This document shows, in pieces, positions 17,020-26,189 of a stretch of DNA of 64,000 bases. Source of the stretch: Thermosynechococcaceae cyanobacterium MS004 (GTDB taxonomy: Bacteria; Cyanobacteriota; Cyanobacteriia; Thermosynechococcales; Thermosynechococcaceae). A model generated the notes under the pieces. The model saw nothing but the letters and a program-made list of their open reading frames with translations. It made no database searches and had not been told where the DNA came from. Position 1 is the stretch's first letter. Every line of letters starts with the position of its first letter. The stretch is taken from assembly GCA_022402525.1 (NCBI GenBank), contig JAKRSB010000139.1, forward strand, positions 1 to 64,000, written 5' to 3'. The position numbers and the translations under genes are program-made.

Positions 17020-18114
17020 TTAGTCCACTAAGACAGAGGAGGGCTGCGTCGTCGCTGAAGCTTTAACAATACGAATTAGGCCATAGCTCATGGCCGCAAA
17101 GGGAATGGATGATCCAACGATCGCCACCCAGCTCCACGGTGCGCCCACAATGGAGATCGCCCAGCTTCCGACCCATCCTGAGCATGCCCAGATAAAGCCT
17201 GTAGTGAACATTGGGGGGCAGCCGTTGTCCAGCAGCCGATGGTGGAAGTGGCTACGGTCGGGGTACAGCGGCGACTTGCCCTGACGCACGCGGTTGAGCA
17301 TCACCAAGGTCATATCCACTAACGGGACGCCCAAAATCACAAAAGGCAGGATGGCGCTGCGAAAGCTTGGGGTTTGCATTGTCCCAATGGCGCTAATGGC
17401 GGCTAGGGTGAACCCAATCAGGTAGGAGCCACCGTCTCCCATAAAGAGTTTGGCTGGGGGCAAATTAAACTTCAGAAAGCCAATGGTTGCACCTGCGAGG
17501 GCCAAGGCTAAGCACACGGCGGCAAAGTTGTCCTGATGCCAAGCCACAAATGCCAACAATAAAGCACCAAGCGTTCCTGTGCCTGCGGCTAAACCGTCTA
17601 GTCCATCAAACCAGTTAAGGGCATTTGCCGTCCCTGCCAACCAAATTAACGTAATGGGCAGGCTCAAAAGCCCCGTTGAAACTGCGCCAAAGTAGGGCAT
17701 CGGTAAATACTCGACCCGTACCCCCATGAACCAGGCGATCGCCGCAAAGGCCATTTGCAGCAGTAAGCGGGGCAGCGGCGGTAGCTGAAGCAGGTCATCC
17801 GCAAATCCGATGGCAAAAAAGCCAAAGCCCCCGACAATTACGCCCCAAGCGCCCCAATCGCCCCATGTGCTCCCCTCTGGACTGCCAAAGCTATGGGTTG
17901 TGGTGCCAATGGCTAAGGTCAGAATACTGGCGACGATGGCTCCCATGGCGATCGCCAGTCCACCCACCCGCACCATTGGACGCCGATGAACCTTCCGCGC
18001 GTCGGGGGTATCCACCCACTTTCGCCGCATTCCTAGGGCGATGACCCAAGGGACTGCCTGCCATACCAACAGGAGAGATAGACAAATTGCCGTTACGGAA
18101 AGTATCGCGTTCAT
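17020..18114 (-). CDS. Undecaprenyl-phosphate sugar-1-phosphate transferase (WecA/MraY family)
   Basis: A 364-residue integral membrane enzyme with about ten helices that starts a glycan by moving a sugar-1-phosphate (commonly GlcNAc-1-P) from UDP to undecaprenyl phosphate. Family motifs are all present: KVHRRPMVRVGGLAI near the start, the Asp pair GFADDLLQLP, the catalytic NALNWFDGLDGLAAG, FMGDGGSYLIGF, and the cytoplasmic His motif PDRSHFHHRLLDNG. I place the start at 18114, which gives a hydrophobic N-terminus; 13 more codons are open upstream. This is the only initiating transferase seen in the polysaccharide locus and so probably makes the first lipid-linked sugar for it. Confidence 0.88.
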   Translation of the reverse strand: MNAILSVTAICLSLLLVWQAVPWVIALGMRRKWVDTPDARKVHRRPMVRVGGLAIAMGAIVASILTLAIGTTTHSFGSPEGSTWGDWGAWGVIVGGFGFFAIGFADDLLQLPPLPRLLLQMAFAAIAWFMGVRVEYLPMPYFGAVSTGLLSLPITLIWLAGTANALNWFDGLDGLAAGTGTLGALLLAFVAWHQDNFAAVCLALALAGATIGFLKFNLPPAKLFMGDGGSYLIGFTLAAISAIGTMQTPSFRSAILPFVILGVPLVDMTLVMLNRVRQGKSPLYPDRSHFHHRLLDNGCPPMFTTGFIWACSGWVGSWAISIVGAPWSWVAIVGSSIPFAAMSYGLIRIVKASATTQPSSVLVD

Positions 18115-18351
18115 CACTACAGCCCCCCGAAAATACCTAGGTCTTTCAATCATGGCGGGGCTGTGTTTATTTTCGTGTTTGTGTTTAACCTGCCAACGTA
18201 TATGCCAACGTATATTTTGCCTCTGGCTTAAGCACTGTTTCTATCAAGTGCTTCTCTCAAGTAGTGCGTAAACCTCAGTGAATGCAGGGAACTCTAAGTA
18301 GAGCCTTCATCTAGAGAAACGGAATACTGAGCTAACTCGGTCATAGTATCC

Positions 18352-20874
18352 ATGCCCAAGCGTTCCCTCATCGCCTCTCCATCGGGTCGATTGCTGGCCA
18401 AGCAATCTTTCCAAAGAACGGGTTGGACTCAAGAGTATTTAGCCTATCAAGCAGGCCTAGAAACTCGGCAACCCGTCTGGAAATTCTTTTCCGGCCGTCC
18501 CGTTGAGCGACACGTCTTTGTTGAGATCTGCTTTCAGCTCAATCTCGACTGGGAAGATATCGCTGAAGGCCCTGACATTGGCCCTGACATTGCCCTAGAA
18601 CTGGGCCTAGACCTTGCCCTTGATGCGCCTGCAGCGATCAATGCGGAGCCGTCTGTATACCCCGATGCTGCTGAATTTGCAGACCTTAAAGCAAAAGTAC
18701 GACCCTTTATCGAGCGTCGCTGTGGCTTTATTCAAGCGGCTTTAGAAGCAAGCAACGCCCTCCCTCTCGCGCAACTCTATACAGATGTGAAGGTTTTGCC
18801 ATACCTCACCCAGCAGCGCTGGCTAGAGGTTTCTGACTTATCGAGGATTAACATTAACCTCCAGCCTCTCCGACTGAACGAACCTTCTACGGTCTCCACA
18901 TCGGCATTATCAGTGGCAGAAAGTCAGACTCGCCTCATGCTGATTGGCAAACCGGGCGTAGGGAAAACGACGTTCCTGCGGTATTTGGCCCTTCAATGTG
19001 TCAACGGCCATTTCCGAGCCGACTGCATTCCAATGTTTGTGAATTTACGGACTTGGATTGCAGCGTCCAACCTTAACCCCTCGGCTGACCTCACCGAGGC
19101 TCTAGAGGCTTACTGGGCCAAAGATGGGCTGCCCACGCAGGCGATCGCCCCTCTCCTTCAGGCTGGCAGACTTCTCATTTTACTGGATGGGCTAGATGAG
19201 GTGGACACCGCAGACCTGCCTATCCTCAAGGACTGCCTCCAGCGTTTTGCTGAGCGGTATCACCAGTCACCCATCATCATCACCAGCCGAATTGCGTCCA
19301 TTCCTTTTGCATTGCCCCTATTCCACTATGCAGAAGTTGCCGATCTCACCCAAGCCCAAATTGAATACTCGGTGGAGCGGTACTTTACAGCAGCGGGTGC
19401 ACAGGATCATGCTCTTGCCCATCAATTTCTAGTGCAGCTCGCGCATCCCAATAATGCGGCCATTCGGGAGCTAGCCACGACACCTATTTTGCTCCATCTA
19501 CTGTGCCGCGTCTTTCAGGATCGCAAAACGTTCCCCGTAAAACGCGTAAAGCTCTACCAAGCTGGGTTAGAAATGCTGGTCATGGGCTGGGATCAGGTGC
19601 GGGGGAATCATCGCAGCTCCATGACAGATACCTGGTCTGTGGCAGATAAGCTTAAGCTGCTGAGCCATCTTGCGGCCCATTTCTTTGAGCAGGAACGCTA
19701 TTTCTTTGATAAAAACGAGGTTGTGCAGTTTATTGCTCAGTATCTTCAGGCCGAAACGACAGCCCCTATGGATAGGGAGCAGCTTTGGTTTTTGAGCGAA
19801 GGGATTTTGCGCGTGTTTGAAACGCAGCACGGGTTACTGGTGCAGCGTGCCCATAACGTTTATTCCTTTTCTCACCTCACGTTTCAAGAATATTTAACCG
19901 CGCGCAAAATTGCAGCAACCCCAGAACACCGACTGCCAGAGATACTGCAACAATTGGTTCAACAAGGGATTCAAGACGGGGTTCAACAAGGGGCACACCA
20001 ATGGGCGCAACAAGGGGATGTGCCCCATTGGCGCGAGGTGATTAGCATGACCAGTGGACTGCTGCATCAGCCCCAACTGCTGCTAGAGCCGCTGTTGCAA
20101 GCCATTCAGCAGAACGTTGACAAGATACCTGAAATTCAGCCGCTGGTGGCACAGGTGCAGCAAAAAATAAAAAAACTCGCGGCCAATCTGAATCCCACGG
20201 CGCTCAGGCTATTTTACGTGGCGCTCTCGCGCAACTGGGGATGGGGAACAGCGATCGCCTCAGATCCGCGCATCGCTCAGTCACTTTCTGACCCTCTAGG
20301 CTTAGACCCTTTAGACTCAGGCCCAGTGCAAACTCGCCTGTTTCCCCAGTGCGACAGGGTTGAGGCAGAAGTAGACTATCGCGCAATCTTAAACCTATAT
20401 TCTCCCCTTGACCTAGAACCCAAACCTCTGAGTCCTGCACCTGAATCTGCCCCTGAATCTGAACGGCGATCGCAGTGGCAGGTCAGCACCGCCCAACTTG
20501 CTCCATTAAATCTGGAGAAAGACCACCTATTGGCCTGGTGGAATAGCTCTGGCACCCTCTGGCGTCAACAATTTTTTCGGCTGTTGGCGGATCGGTGCTT
20601 TGGGGTGGCAGAACCGCTATCGGGAGAGCTGGGGTGGCAGCTTGTCAGCTACTACAAATCTCTTCAGTTGTTTATGACCTGTCTACAAGAGGCAACCCTC
20701 CACCCAGAACTGCGGCGTCAATTGCAAGACCAAGTTTTACAATCTATCGACCCATCTATCAGCCCATCTATCAACCCATCACTCGACTCAGATCCCTCAA
20801 CCCCTCCACCGCTCAAGCAGGGAAAGCGCCAACATGTTCACCGTCGTGACTGGGTGATGCCTACGGCTGGTTAG
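18352..20874 (+). CDS. NACHT-domain STAND NTPase with N-terminal HTH
   Basis: An 840-residue signal-transduction ATPase. Residues ~10-75 form a helix-turn-helix-like domain (GWTQEYLAYQAGLETRQPVW, then KFFSGRPVERHVFVEICFQL) seen on many cyanobacterial NACHT proteins. The NACHT core begins at ~200 with Walker A LMLIGKPGVGKTTFLRYLAL, Walker B LLILLDGLDEVD and sensor segment IIITSRIASIPFA. The characteristic FSHLTFQEYLTARKI comes at ~500. The C-terminal third is helical and ends in a low-complexity SIxPS repeat. Bacterial NACHT proteins include anti-phage effectors and sensors, so defence is a reasonable hypothesis. No toxic effector domain such as a nuclease or TIR is visible. It is a single plus-strand gene inside the polysaccharide locus, divergent from the initiating transferase. 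Confidence 0.85.
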   Translation: MPKRSLIASPSGRLLAKQSFQRTGWTQEYLAYQAGLETRQPVWKFFSGRPVERHVFVEICFQLNLDWEDIAEGPDIGPDIALELGLDLALDAPAAINAEPSVYPDAAEFADLKAKVRPFIERRCGFIQAALEASNALPLAQLYTDVKVLPYLTQQRWLEVSDLSRININLQPLRLNEPSTVSTSALSVAESQTRLMLIGKPGVGKTTFLRYLALQCVNGHFRADCIPMFVNLRTWIAASNLNPSADLTEALEAYWAKDGLPTQAIAPLLQAGRLLILLDGLDEVDTADLPILKDCLQRFAERYHQSPIIITSRIASIPFALPLFHYAEVADLTQAQIEYSVERYFTAAGAQDHALAHQFLVQLAHPNNAAIRELATTPILLHLLCRVFQDRKTFPVKRVKLYQAGLEMLVMGWDQVRGNHRSSMTDTWSVADKLKLLSHLAAHFFEQERYFFDKNEVVQFIAQYLQAETTAPMDREQLWFLSEGILRVFETQHGLLVQRAHNVYSFSHLTFQEYLTARKIAATPEHRLPEILQQLVQQGIQDGVQQGAHQWAQQGDVPHWREVISMTSGLLHQPQLLLEPLLQAIQQNVDKIPEIQPLVAQVQQKIKKLAANLNPTALRLFYVALSRNWGWGTAIASDPRIAQSLSDPLGLDPLDSGPVQTRLFPQCDRVEAEVDYRAILNLYSPLDLEPKPLSPAPESAPESERRSQWQVSTAQLAPLNLEKDHLLAWWNSSGTLWRQQFFRLLADRCFGVAEPLSGELGWQLVSYYKSLQLFMTCLQEATLHPELRRQLQDQVLQSIDPSISPSINPSLDSDPSTPPPLKQGKRQHVHRRDWVMPTAG
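20741..20788. repeat. 12-bp tandem repeat near the 3' end of the NACHT gene
   Basis: Four 12-bp units of the form CATCTATCARCC (first and last degenerate) encode SIDP/SISP/SINP/SLDS. The frame is kept. A second run in the same gene near 19950-20010 encodes QQGxQxG units. Confidence 0.7.
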
Positions 20875-21262
20875 GGCAGCCATAGACAGCATCCGTTAAC
20901 CCCGAAGCGCTCGGAGTGGATGTTCAAAACGAAAGTCTTCTCCATAACGCCATCAGTCGAGATAGCTGCCCCTAGAATTTCCAGGGCTGACGGTCAAACA
21001 TGAATAGCACCAGAAGGTGGATTGCCCCGCTTCGCTGTCGATACTAGGAAAACAAAACTAGAAAAACAAGATTAGAGACACAAGACTAGAAAAACAAGAT
21101 TGGGTCAGCAAAAGACTTGCACTTGTCTTTTCTCGTGCTCTAGCCCAATTTCACGACCTAAACCCTACGGGTTACGGATCATGTCCTTAAAGTTCTCTCG
21201 ACTCGTGCTGCATTCGTTCGTGCTGCACTAGGTCGGCCAAATCCGTTACACATAACACCACA
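20875..21262. other. Intergenic region between the NACHT and ydcF genes
   Basis: About 390 bp without a gene. The motif ACTAGAAAAACAAGATT occurs twice (near 21057-21073 and 21085-21101), with partial copies next to it. A hairpin lies at 21110-21131. No RNA gene is recognised. Confidence 0.5.
21110..21131 (+). terminator. Weak hairpin, possible terminator of the NACHT transcript
   Basis: The arms AAAAGAC and GTCTTTT are perfect complements around an 8-base loop. The right arm supplies a short T-run. It is 235 bp past the stop codon, and its stem is short and GC-poor, so this is only a candidate. Confidence 0.3.
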
Positions 21263-21934
21263 ATGCAAATTTGGAGTGATCGGTATCGTCAGATAGGTCG
21301 CCAGCGTGGGCGGCAAACCTTCGCTGCCGCTTTAAGTATCAGTTTTGTGTTCTTGGGTATTATCCCGGTTAGACTGGCGATCGCCGCTTACCAATCTCCG
21401 ATGCCTGAGGCAATTTTGGTGCTGGGGGGCAGTCAAAGCCGAGAGTATGCTGCGGCAAAACTAGCGCGGAATTATCCCCAGATGAAGGTCTGGATTTCCA
21501 GCGGTAGCATGCCTGAAGATGCTTTAAAGATGTTTGAGTTTGTAGGGGCTTCTACCGAGCAACTGCAGCTAGACTATAGTGCGACGGATACGGTTACAAA
21601 CTTTACAACGATTCTGCCTCAACTCCAGCGCCAGAACATCAAGCATGTTTATTTGGTTACGTCCGACTACCATATGAACCGTGCCAAGGCGATCGCAGCG
21701 ATTGTTTTTGGCAGTCACGGCATTACCTTTACGCCCGTTCCAGTCCCCTCCCACCTGCCTGAAGAGTCCTACCATCGAATTGTGCGGGATGTGGGCCGAA
21801 CCCTCTTTTGGATGTTGACGGGGCAATCAGGCGCTGAGCTGAAGTCTAGTCGCTGTAGGGCAAAAAATAAAGTAGATGCAATCACAGAGCTGCTGATCGA
21901 CGGGGACATCCAGTGTCCCATCTCAAGGCGTTGA
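21263..21934 (+). CDS. YdcF/SanA-like (DUF218) envelope protein
   Basis: A 223-residue protein with one N-terminal membrane helix (~20-40, FAAALSISFVFLGIIPVRLA) and an extracytoplasmic or cytoplasmic DUF218 domain. Family motifs are visible: AILVLGGSQSREYAAAKLA at the start of the fold, ISSGSMPED, and KHVYLVTSDYHMNRAKAIA, where TS.YH is the conserved pocket. YdcF/ElyC/SanA proteins are linked to envelope and peptidoglycan or lipid-carrier maintenance, but their chemistry is unsettled. Its 3' end overlaps the convergent GT4 gene by 12 bp. It occurs inside the polysaccharide locus, which fits a role in envelope glycan metabolism, although that is inference. Confidence 0.8.
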   Translation: MQIWSDRYRQIGRQRGRQTFAAALSISFVFLGIIPVRLAIAAYQSPMPEAILVLGGSQSREYAAAKLARNYPQMKVWISSGSMPEDALKMFEFVGASTEQLQLDYSATDTVTNFTTILPQLQRQNIKHVYLVTSDYHMNRAKAIAAIVFGSHGITFTPVPVPSHLPEESYHRIVRDVGRTLFWMLTGQSGAELKSSRCRAKNKVDAITELLIDGDIQCPISRR

Positions 21935-23161
21935 TGGGCTACTTGAATCTCCTGGCAGATGGTTTTGACGGTTCCCTGGGATTGCCATCCGGCCTGAATT
22001 TTCTCGCACTGACTCCAGTGCTGCTTTGAGTCCCTTCGTCATTTGGGTATAGCTGTGATGTTCAATAATGGCTAAACTTTCACGCCCCATTTGGGTGAGA
22101 TCGCTCTCCATAAATGCCTGTTGCAACACTTGGCTGAGGTGCTGTACATCTCCTGCTGAAAAGATAAACCCATTGCGCTCCGGGTGAACCAGATCTGCCC
22201 CACAGCCAACATGATGACTAACGACAATGGGTTTTCCCAGACACATCGCCTCATTGACAATGAGGCCCCAGGTTTCCCCAGATCCATAGCTGGGGAGGAC
22301 TAACAGATCTGCGATCGCCAAGGTGCGGGGCATTAAGCTTTGGTTCTGGAACGGTGCAAAGTACACGTTAGGCTGGGAAGCCGCTTGCGCTTTTAGATCG
22401 ACTTCCAGTTCCCCTGCCCCGACAAAGAGAAGAGAGACGTTGGTCAATTTTGCCTGAATAAAGGCCTGCAACAAATCAAGGGGCCGCTTTTTGGCAATAA
22501 ATTTCCCTGCAAATAAAATCACGCGATGCTCCCCAGGGATGCCTAAGGACTGTTTCCAGCGTTGGGCCTCTTGGGTGGCGATCGCAGAGATTCCCATAAA
22601 GCGTCCATTGTCGACGGAGTGCGGTGCAAAAAACAGCCGTGCCGAGGGGACACCATGATATTGAAAATAATGCTTATTGGCCTGACCTACGTAGAGACAG
22701 GCTGAAAATCGACGATAAATCGTAGAAATCCAGACTTGTCTTGCCCAATCTTTCACGCCTTTTGCTGGCACCAAGCGGTGAGAGTCCCCTCGAAACAGAA
22801 GCGGACATTGACGCCAGGTGAAAATGAACCGATAAAGACTCGCGTAATTATATAGGGTACAAAACACCGCATCGGGCTGGTAGGCTGCAACCTGCTGCGC
22901 CAGGGTTGGATTTTGTAGACCCCAGAAGTGATTGGTATTGGGGCGATCGCTAGTATTCGGGACAAATTCGTAAGCATATCCATCTAGGAGAGGAATATCC
23001 CACTCAATGGATTGGCGAAACCCTGGATCGATGGTTTGCTGTGCGCCCACATCCCAGAGATAAAACACCCGCAGATCTAGATCGGGTTCTTGGGCAAGAT
23101 AGCGAAACCAAGGTGCGTAGTATTGAATGGGGTGAGAAGCAATGATGGCAAGTTTTGGCAT
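21923..23161 (-). CDS. Glycosyltransferase family 4 (GT-B)
   Basis: A 412-residue GT4 enzyme beginning MPKLAIIASHPIQYYAPWFR, a start seen in a subgroup of cyanobacterial GT4 proteins. The C-domain has VILFAGKFIAKKRPLDLLQA and the donor motif PSYGSGETWGLIVNEAMCLG, an E-x7-E variant. I chose the start at 23161, five codons inside the longest frame. It is the last gene of the long minus-strand operon that begins with the Wzm/Wzt exporter, 15 bp after the polymerase-like gene. Specificity is unknown. Confidence 0.87.
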   Translation of the reverse strand: MPKLAIIASHPIQYYAPWFRYLAQEPDLDLRVFYLWDVGAQQTIDPGFRQSIEWDIPLLDGYAYEFVPNTSDRPNTNHFWGLQNPTLAQQVAAYQPDAVFCTLYNYASLYRFIFTWRQCPLLFRGDSHRLVPAKGVKDWARQVWISTIYRRFSACLYVGQANKHYFQYHGVPSARLFFAPHSVDNGRFMGISAIATQEAQRWKQSLGIPGEHRVILFAGKFIAKKRPLDLLQAFIQAKLTNVSLLFVGAGELEVDLKAQAASQPNVYFAPFQNQSLMPRTLAIADLLVLPSYGSGETWGLIVNEAMCLGKPIVVSHHVGCGADLVHPERNGFIFSAGDVQHLSQVLQQAFMESDLTQMGRESLAIIEHHSYTQMTKGLKAALESVRENSGRMAIPGNRQNHLPGDSSSPSTP

Positions 23162-23176
23162 GGTCGTCCGTTGCAT

Positions 23177-24640
23177 CTAGGCGTACTGGGTTGGTTTCGT
23201 CTCTGTTTTAGGGGTTGGCTTAGGCTTTTGGCGCTTCATAAACACGATGCGAATGCCAACAATGGGCATCGAAGACTGAAAGAGCGACGCAGCATAGACC
23301 CCAGCAGTCCACTCCGTGGAGGCCAGCGCCATACTCATGACCAAAATGCAGTAGAGGGTCGCAAAGGAAAAGGCTGGTTTGTCGATAGACATGCGCGTCA
23401 CTAAGCCATAAAACGCCCCAAACAGCCCGCCGATCAATGCACAGCCCGGAAAGCCAAAGTTGGCGTAGGCTTCCGGCAATAATCCCCAGGCGATTGTGGT
23501 TTTCAGGGTATCTTGAAAGGTTTGGCGCTTGACATGAATATTGAGCATGTGGGTGCCCTCGTGGCTGCGAATCTTATTCGCACTCAAAAATCGAGGAACC
23601 AAGAGCTGTGGAATAATGGCGTAGGTCGTGCCGTTAAGGTGAGGAAACGGCTCAGGGATTTTTTCCTGCGCCATCATCAGCATGTGAATCACGCTAGAGC
23701 GTTCGACAAAGGATTCTTTTTCTTCCTTTGGCTTTTCCCAGCGCGGCTGAGGTTTATCGCCCAAATTCTCTAGGGCATAACCGCCCCATTGCAAAAACCA
23801 AGCCGGATATTCCCAGGGTTGTACATAGTTCGTTGGCCCCCCGTTCATATACCTCTCCCGCATTTCATGCTTGCCGTAGTGGAGGGGCAATATCACGACG
23901 AGACCTAGCAGAAGGGGTACTATAGGGAGCTTACGTCCGCCAATTAAATAGGCCACAACGGACAGCAAAAAGAGGGTCAGCGCTGTTTTGAGAATGAGGG
24001 TGGCGGCAGCACTGAGGATATTGGCACACAGAAATATAAAAAATAGCCTTGCCTTACTGGGTGGCAGCGCGCCCTGCCCCGTGCGATAGGCCACCACAAA
24101 CACACCCAAAAAGCTGAGTCCTAAAACAATGCCTCGGACAAGGGTAAATAAATTATCTGGGATGCCTTTCCAGCCACCCATAATATACATATTCAACAAT
24201 GCCGCCACGCCCACCATTGCTGTAAAAAAGCTGTCCGCTGACTCGGCGTTGAGCGCAAAAAAGGGCTTCTCTCGCTTGGATGTGCCCTGCACAAGGGGGT
24301 ACCAGACGAGGGTGCCGCTGACCAGAAATAAAACCGTGGCGAGGGAAGCCTGAAGGTGTTGTTCTGAACTGTATTTAAGAACGTTAGGATTTTTGCTAAG
24401 GAGGGGCAGGCAAAAAGTCCACAGATAGGTGATGCCGAAAAAGGGGAAGACAGGGATGCCTTTCACTTTATTGGCACACCACAAATAAAACGGATACATG
24501 CAGGCAGCCCCAATCATCAGGCAGCCCAGGGCTGTGCGCGGGGCAACCTTCATCAAGGATGTTGCATTGCCTACCAATAATAGCGCAGTCAAAATCCAGA
24601 ATAGTGAGGTGATTGACTGGTTTTTGGCGGTAGAAGCCAT
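23177..24640 (-). CDS. Polytopic membrane protein, Wzy/O-antigen-polymerase-like
   Basis: A 487-residue protein with about ten to twelve hydrophobic helices and a large hydrophilic loop at ~265-365 containing KPQPRWEKPKEEKESFVERS and the segment PQLLVPRFLSANKIRSHEGT. The topology (helix bundle plus one big periplasmic loop late in the sequence) and its position among glycosyltransferases fit an oligosaccharide repeat-unit polymerase. Sequence motifs for Wzy are poor in general, so the call rests on topology and context. A cation-transport or ligase role cannot be excluded. The C-terminus is Lys/Thr/Pro-rich and cytoplasmic. Confidence 0.6.
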   Translation of the reverse strand: MASTAKNQSITSLFWILTALLLVGNATSLMKVAPRTALGCLMIGAACMYPFYLWCANKVKGIPVFPFFGITYLWTFCLPLLSKNPNVLKYSSEQHLQASLATVLFLVSGTLVWYPLVQGTSKREKPFFALNAESADSFFTAMVGVAALLNMYIMGGWKGIPDNLFTLVRGIVLGLSFLGVFVVAYRTGQGALPPSKARLFFIFLCANILSAAATLILKTALTLFLLSVVAYLIGGRKLPIVPLLLGLVVILPLHYGKHEMRERYMNGGPTNYVQPWEYPAWFLQWGGYALENLGDKPQPRWEKPKEEKESFVERSSVIHMLMMAQEKIPEPFPHLNGTTYAIIPQLLVPRFLSANKIRSHEGTHMLNIHVKRQTFQDTLKTTIAWGLLPEAYANFGFPGCALIGGLFGAFYGLVTRMSIDKPAFSFATLYCILVMSMALASTEWTAGVYAASLFQSSMPIVGIRIVFMKRQKPKPTPKTETKPTQYA

Positions 24641-24776
24641 GCTAAAAAGTGCGTCCTGGGCGAAGGTGCCATCAAAGATCTATACACCCCTAAGCATTCC
24701 CGTTTGAGGCGGAGGTCTCGACAGAACCCCACCAAAAAGTTGACCGTCTCTTTATGGCAGCAGGTTCGATAGGGGG

Positions 24777-26165
24777 TTAGACCGTCGCCCTTCCCGTTGC
24801 GCAGCGATCAAAGACCTCGCAAAGCTTGCGGGTCATCGCACGGGCCGTATAGGGTTCAAAAGCAGGCCAGTTAAGCAATGGCTGGTAGCCTTTGGGGTGG
24901 TTCAGGAATGCCTGAAGTAAAGGAGCGATCGCCGCTACACTCATCTCCGGTGCAGCCCCTGGCGTAAACGTTGCAACGTGCCCCGCCCGACAGGCTTGGA
25001 GAATGTCAACCACCGTACTATTGGGGTGAAAGATCGCCAGGATGGGTTTACGCGCCAATACCGCAGGATACAGCTTTGACGCGGTATAGCGTGGATCGTC
25101 AGAGCCGATCATCAAAATAGCATCGCTCTCTAAAAGAAGCTGCTGGGCTTCAAAGTAGGGGATGCGGTGGGCGTACTCCGTCACCAGATCGCTTAGGCCG
25201 TATTCCTGGGCGAGTGGCTCCACGGTTTTGACTGCGCGATCGCCTTGGGCATAGCTCGTCCCCACAAAATGGAGCCGGAGCGATCGCAGGGCTTCTGGCT
25301 GCTGCTGTCGCAATTGCTGAAGGGCGTAGAACAACGCACGGAGCGCCGTTGCCATATCTGCCCCGCCGCGACCCACGTAGACCCAATGGCGATCGCCATC
25401 CTTGGGGTCAAAAATAGATTGGCGAATATTGAGCGTCGGCAGTTGGGCAAAATCATCCTCTGGCGCACCGAAGGGAAGCGTACTACATTGTGCAGCGGAG
25501 AGATGGGGGTAGCGCTGCTGCAATAGCTCAGGATAATCCGGTGATACCGAAATAACGTGGCTCACGGACTGCATCGCTTTTGGCTCTAAGAACTGCGCCA
25601 TTGCTTTATCCACGGCATACTTGAATCGCCCGCCTGGAGGAACGGCGGCTTTCCCCTTTTGGGATTTCCCGTTCTGGTTTTGGTAAAACCCACCCAGCCA
25701 CGGGTCTTGGAAATCCAGAACGTAGGGGACACCAAACTTACGCTGCCACCTTGCCCCCAAGGTCATGACCGGGAAAATAGTGGTGGAGAAAAACACCGCA
25801 TCAAAGGACTTTTGGGAAAGAAGGCGATCGCCCCTTCGCTGAAACAAGGGCAAACACCGCAACCCTAAGTTGCCTAAGCCTACTTTGCGGGTATAACGCG
25901 TGGAAAACGCCGCCGTGCGATGAATGGCTAAGTCCGGCGGCAGCAGTTGGGTGAGATAGGCATCTTGGGGATGTTCTACAAACTCCGGTGCAACCGTTAG
26001 GATTTCTGCTTCCCAGCCAAACTCTGCCAAGTAGGGCAGCATGGTGCGAATGCGCTGGCTATCGGGGGCATTGATGGGCGCAAAGTGGGGACTCACCATC
26101 AACACCCGTTTGAGAGGGCGTTGGGATGGGGGGATGTTGGCGATCGCACGAGAGTCAGTCAGCAT
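24777..26165 (-). CDS. Glycosyltransferase (GT4-like, GT-B fold)
   Basis: A 462-residue protein. The N-domain has KRVLMVSPHFAPINAPDSQR and VLDFQDPWLGG, typical of the WbuB-like GT4 subgroup. The C-domain starts DRHWVYVGRGGADMATALRA. The donor-site region (ESDAILMIGSDDPRYTASKL, then YPAVLARKPILAIF) is divergent, with Ser/Lys in place of the usual second Glu of E-x7-E, so activity is likely but less certain than for its neighbours. It starts 24 bp after the upstream GT4 gene in the operon, and the gap to the polymerase-like gene downstream is 136 bp. Confidence 0.78.
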   Translation of the reverse strand: MLTDSRAIANIPPSQRPLKRVLMVSPHFAPINAPDSQRIRTMLPYLAEFGWEAEILTVAPEFVEHPQDAYLTQLLPPDLAIHRTAAFSTRYTRKVGLGNLGLRCLPLFQRRGDRLLSQKSFDAVFFSTTIFPVMTLGARWQRKFGVPYVLDFQDPWLGGFYQNQNGKSQKGKAAVPPGGRFKYAVDKAMAQFLEPKAMQSVSHVISVSPDYPELLQQRYPHLSAAQCSTLPFGAPEDDFAQLPTLNIRQSIFDPKDGDRHWVYVGRGGADMATALRALFYALQQLRQQQPEALRSLRLHFVGTSYAQGDRAVKTVEPLAQEYGLSDLVTEYAHRIPYFEAQQLLLESDAILMIGSDDPRYTASKLYPAVLARKPILAIFHPNSTVVDILQACRAGHVATFTPGAAPEMSVAAIAPLLQAFLNHPKGYQPLLNWPAFEPYTARAMTRKLCEVFDRCATGRATV

Positions 26166-26189
26166 GGGTCTATCCCAACCAATAAAAAG

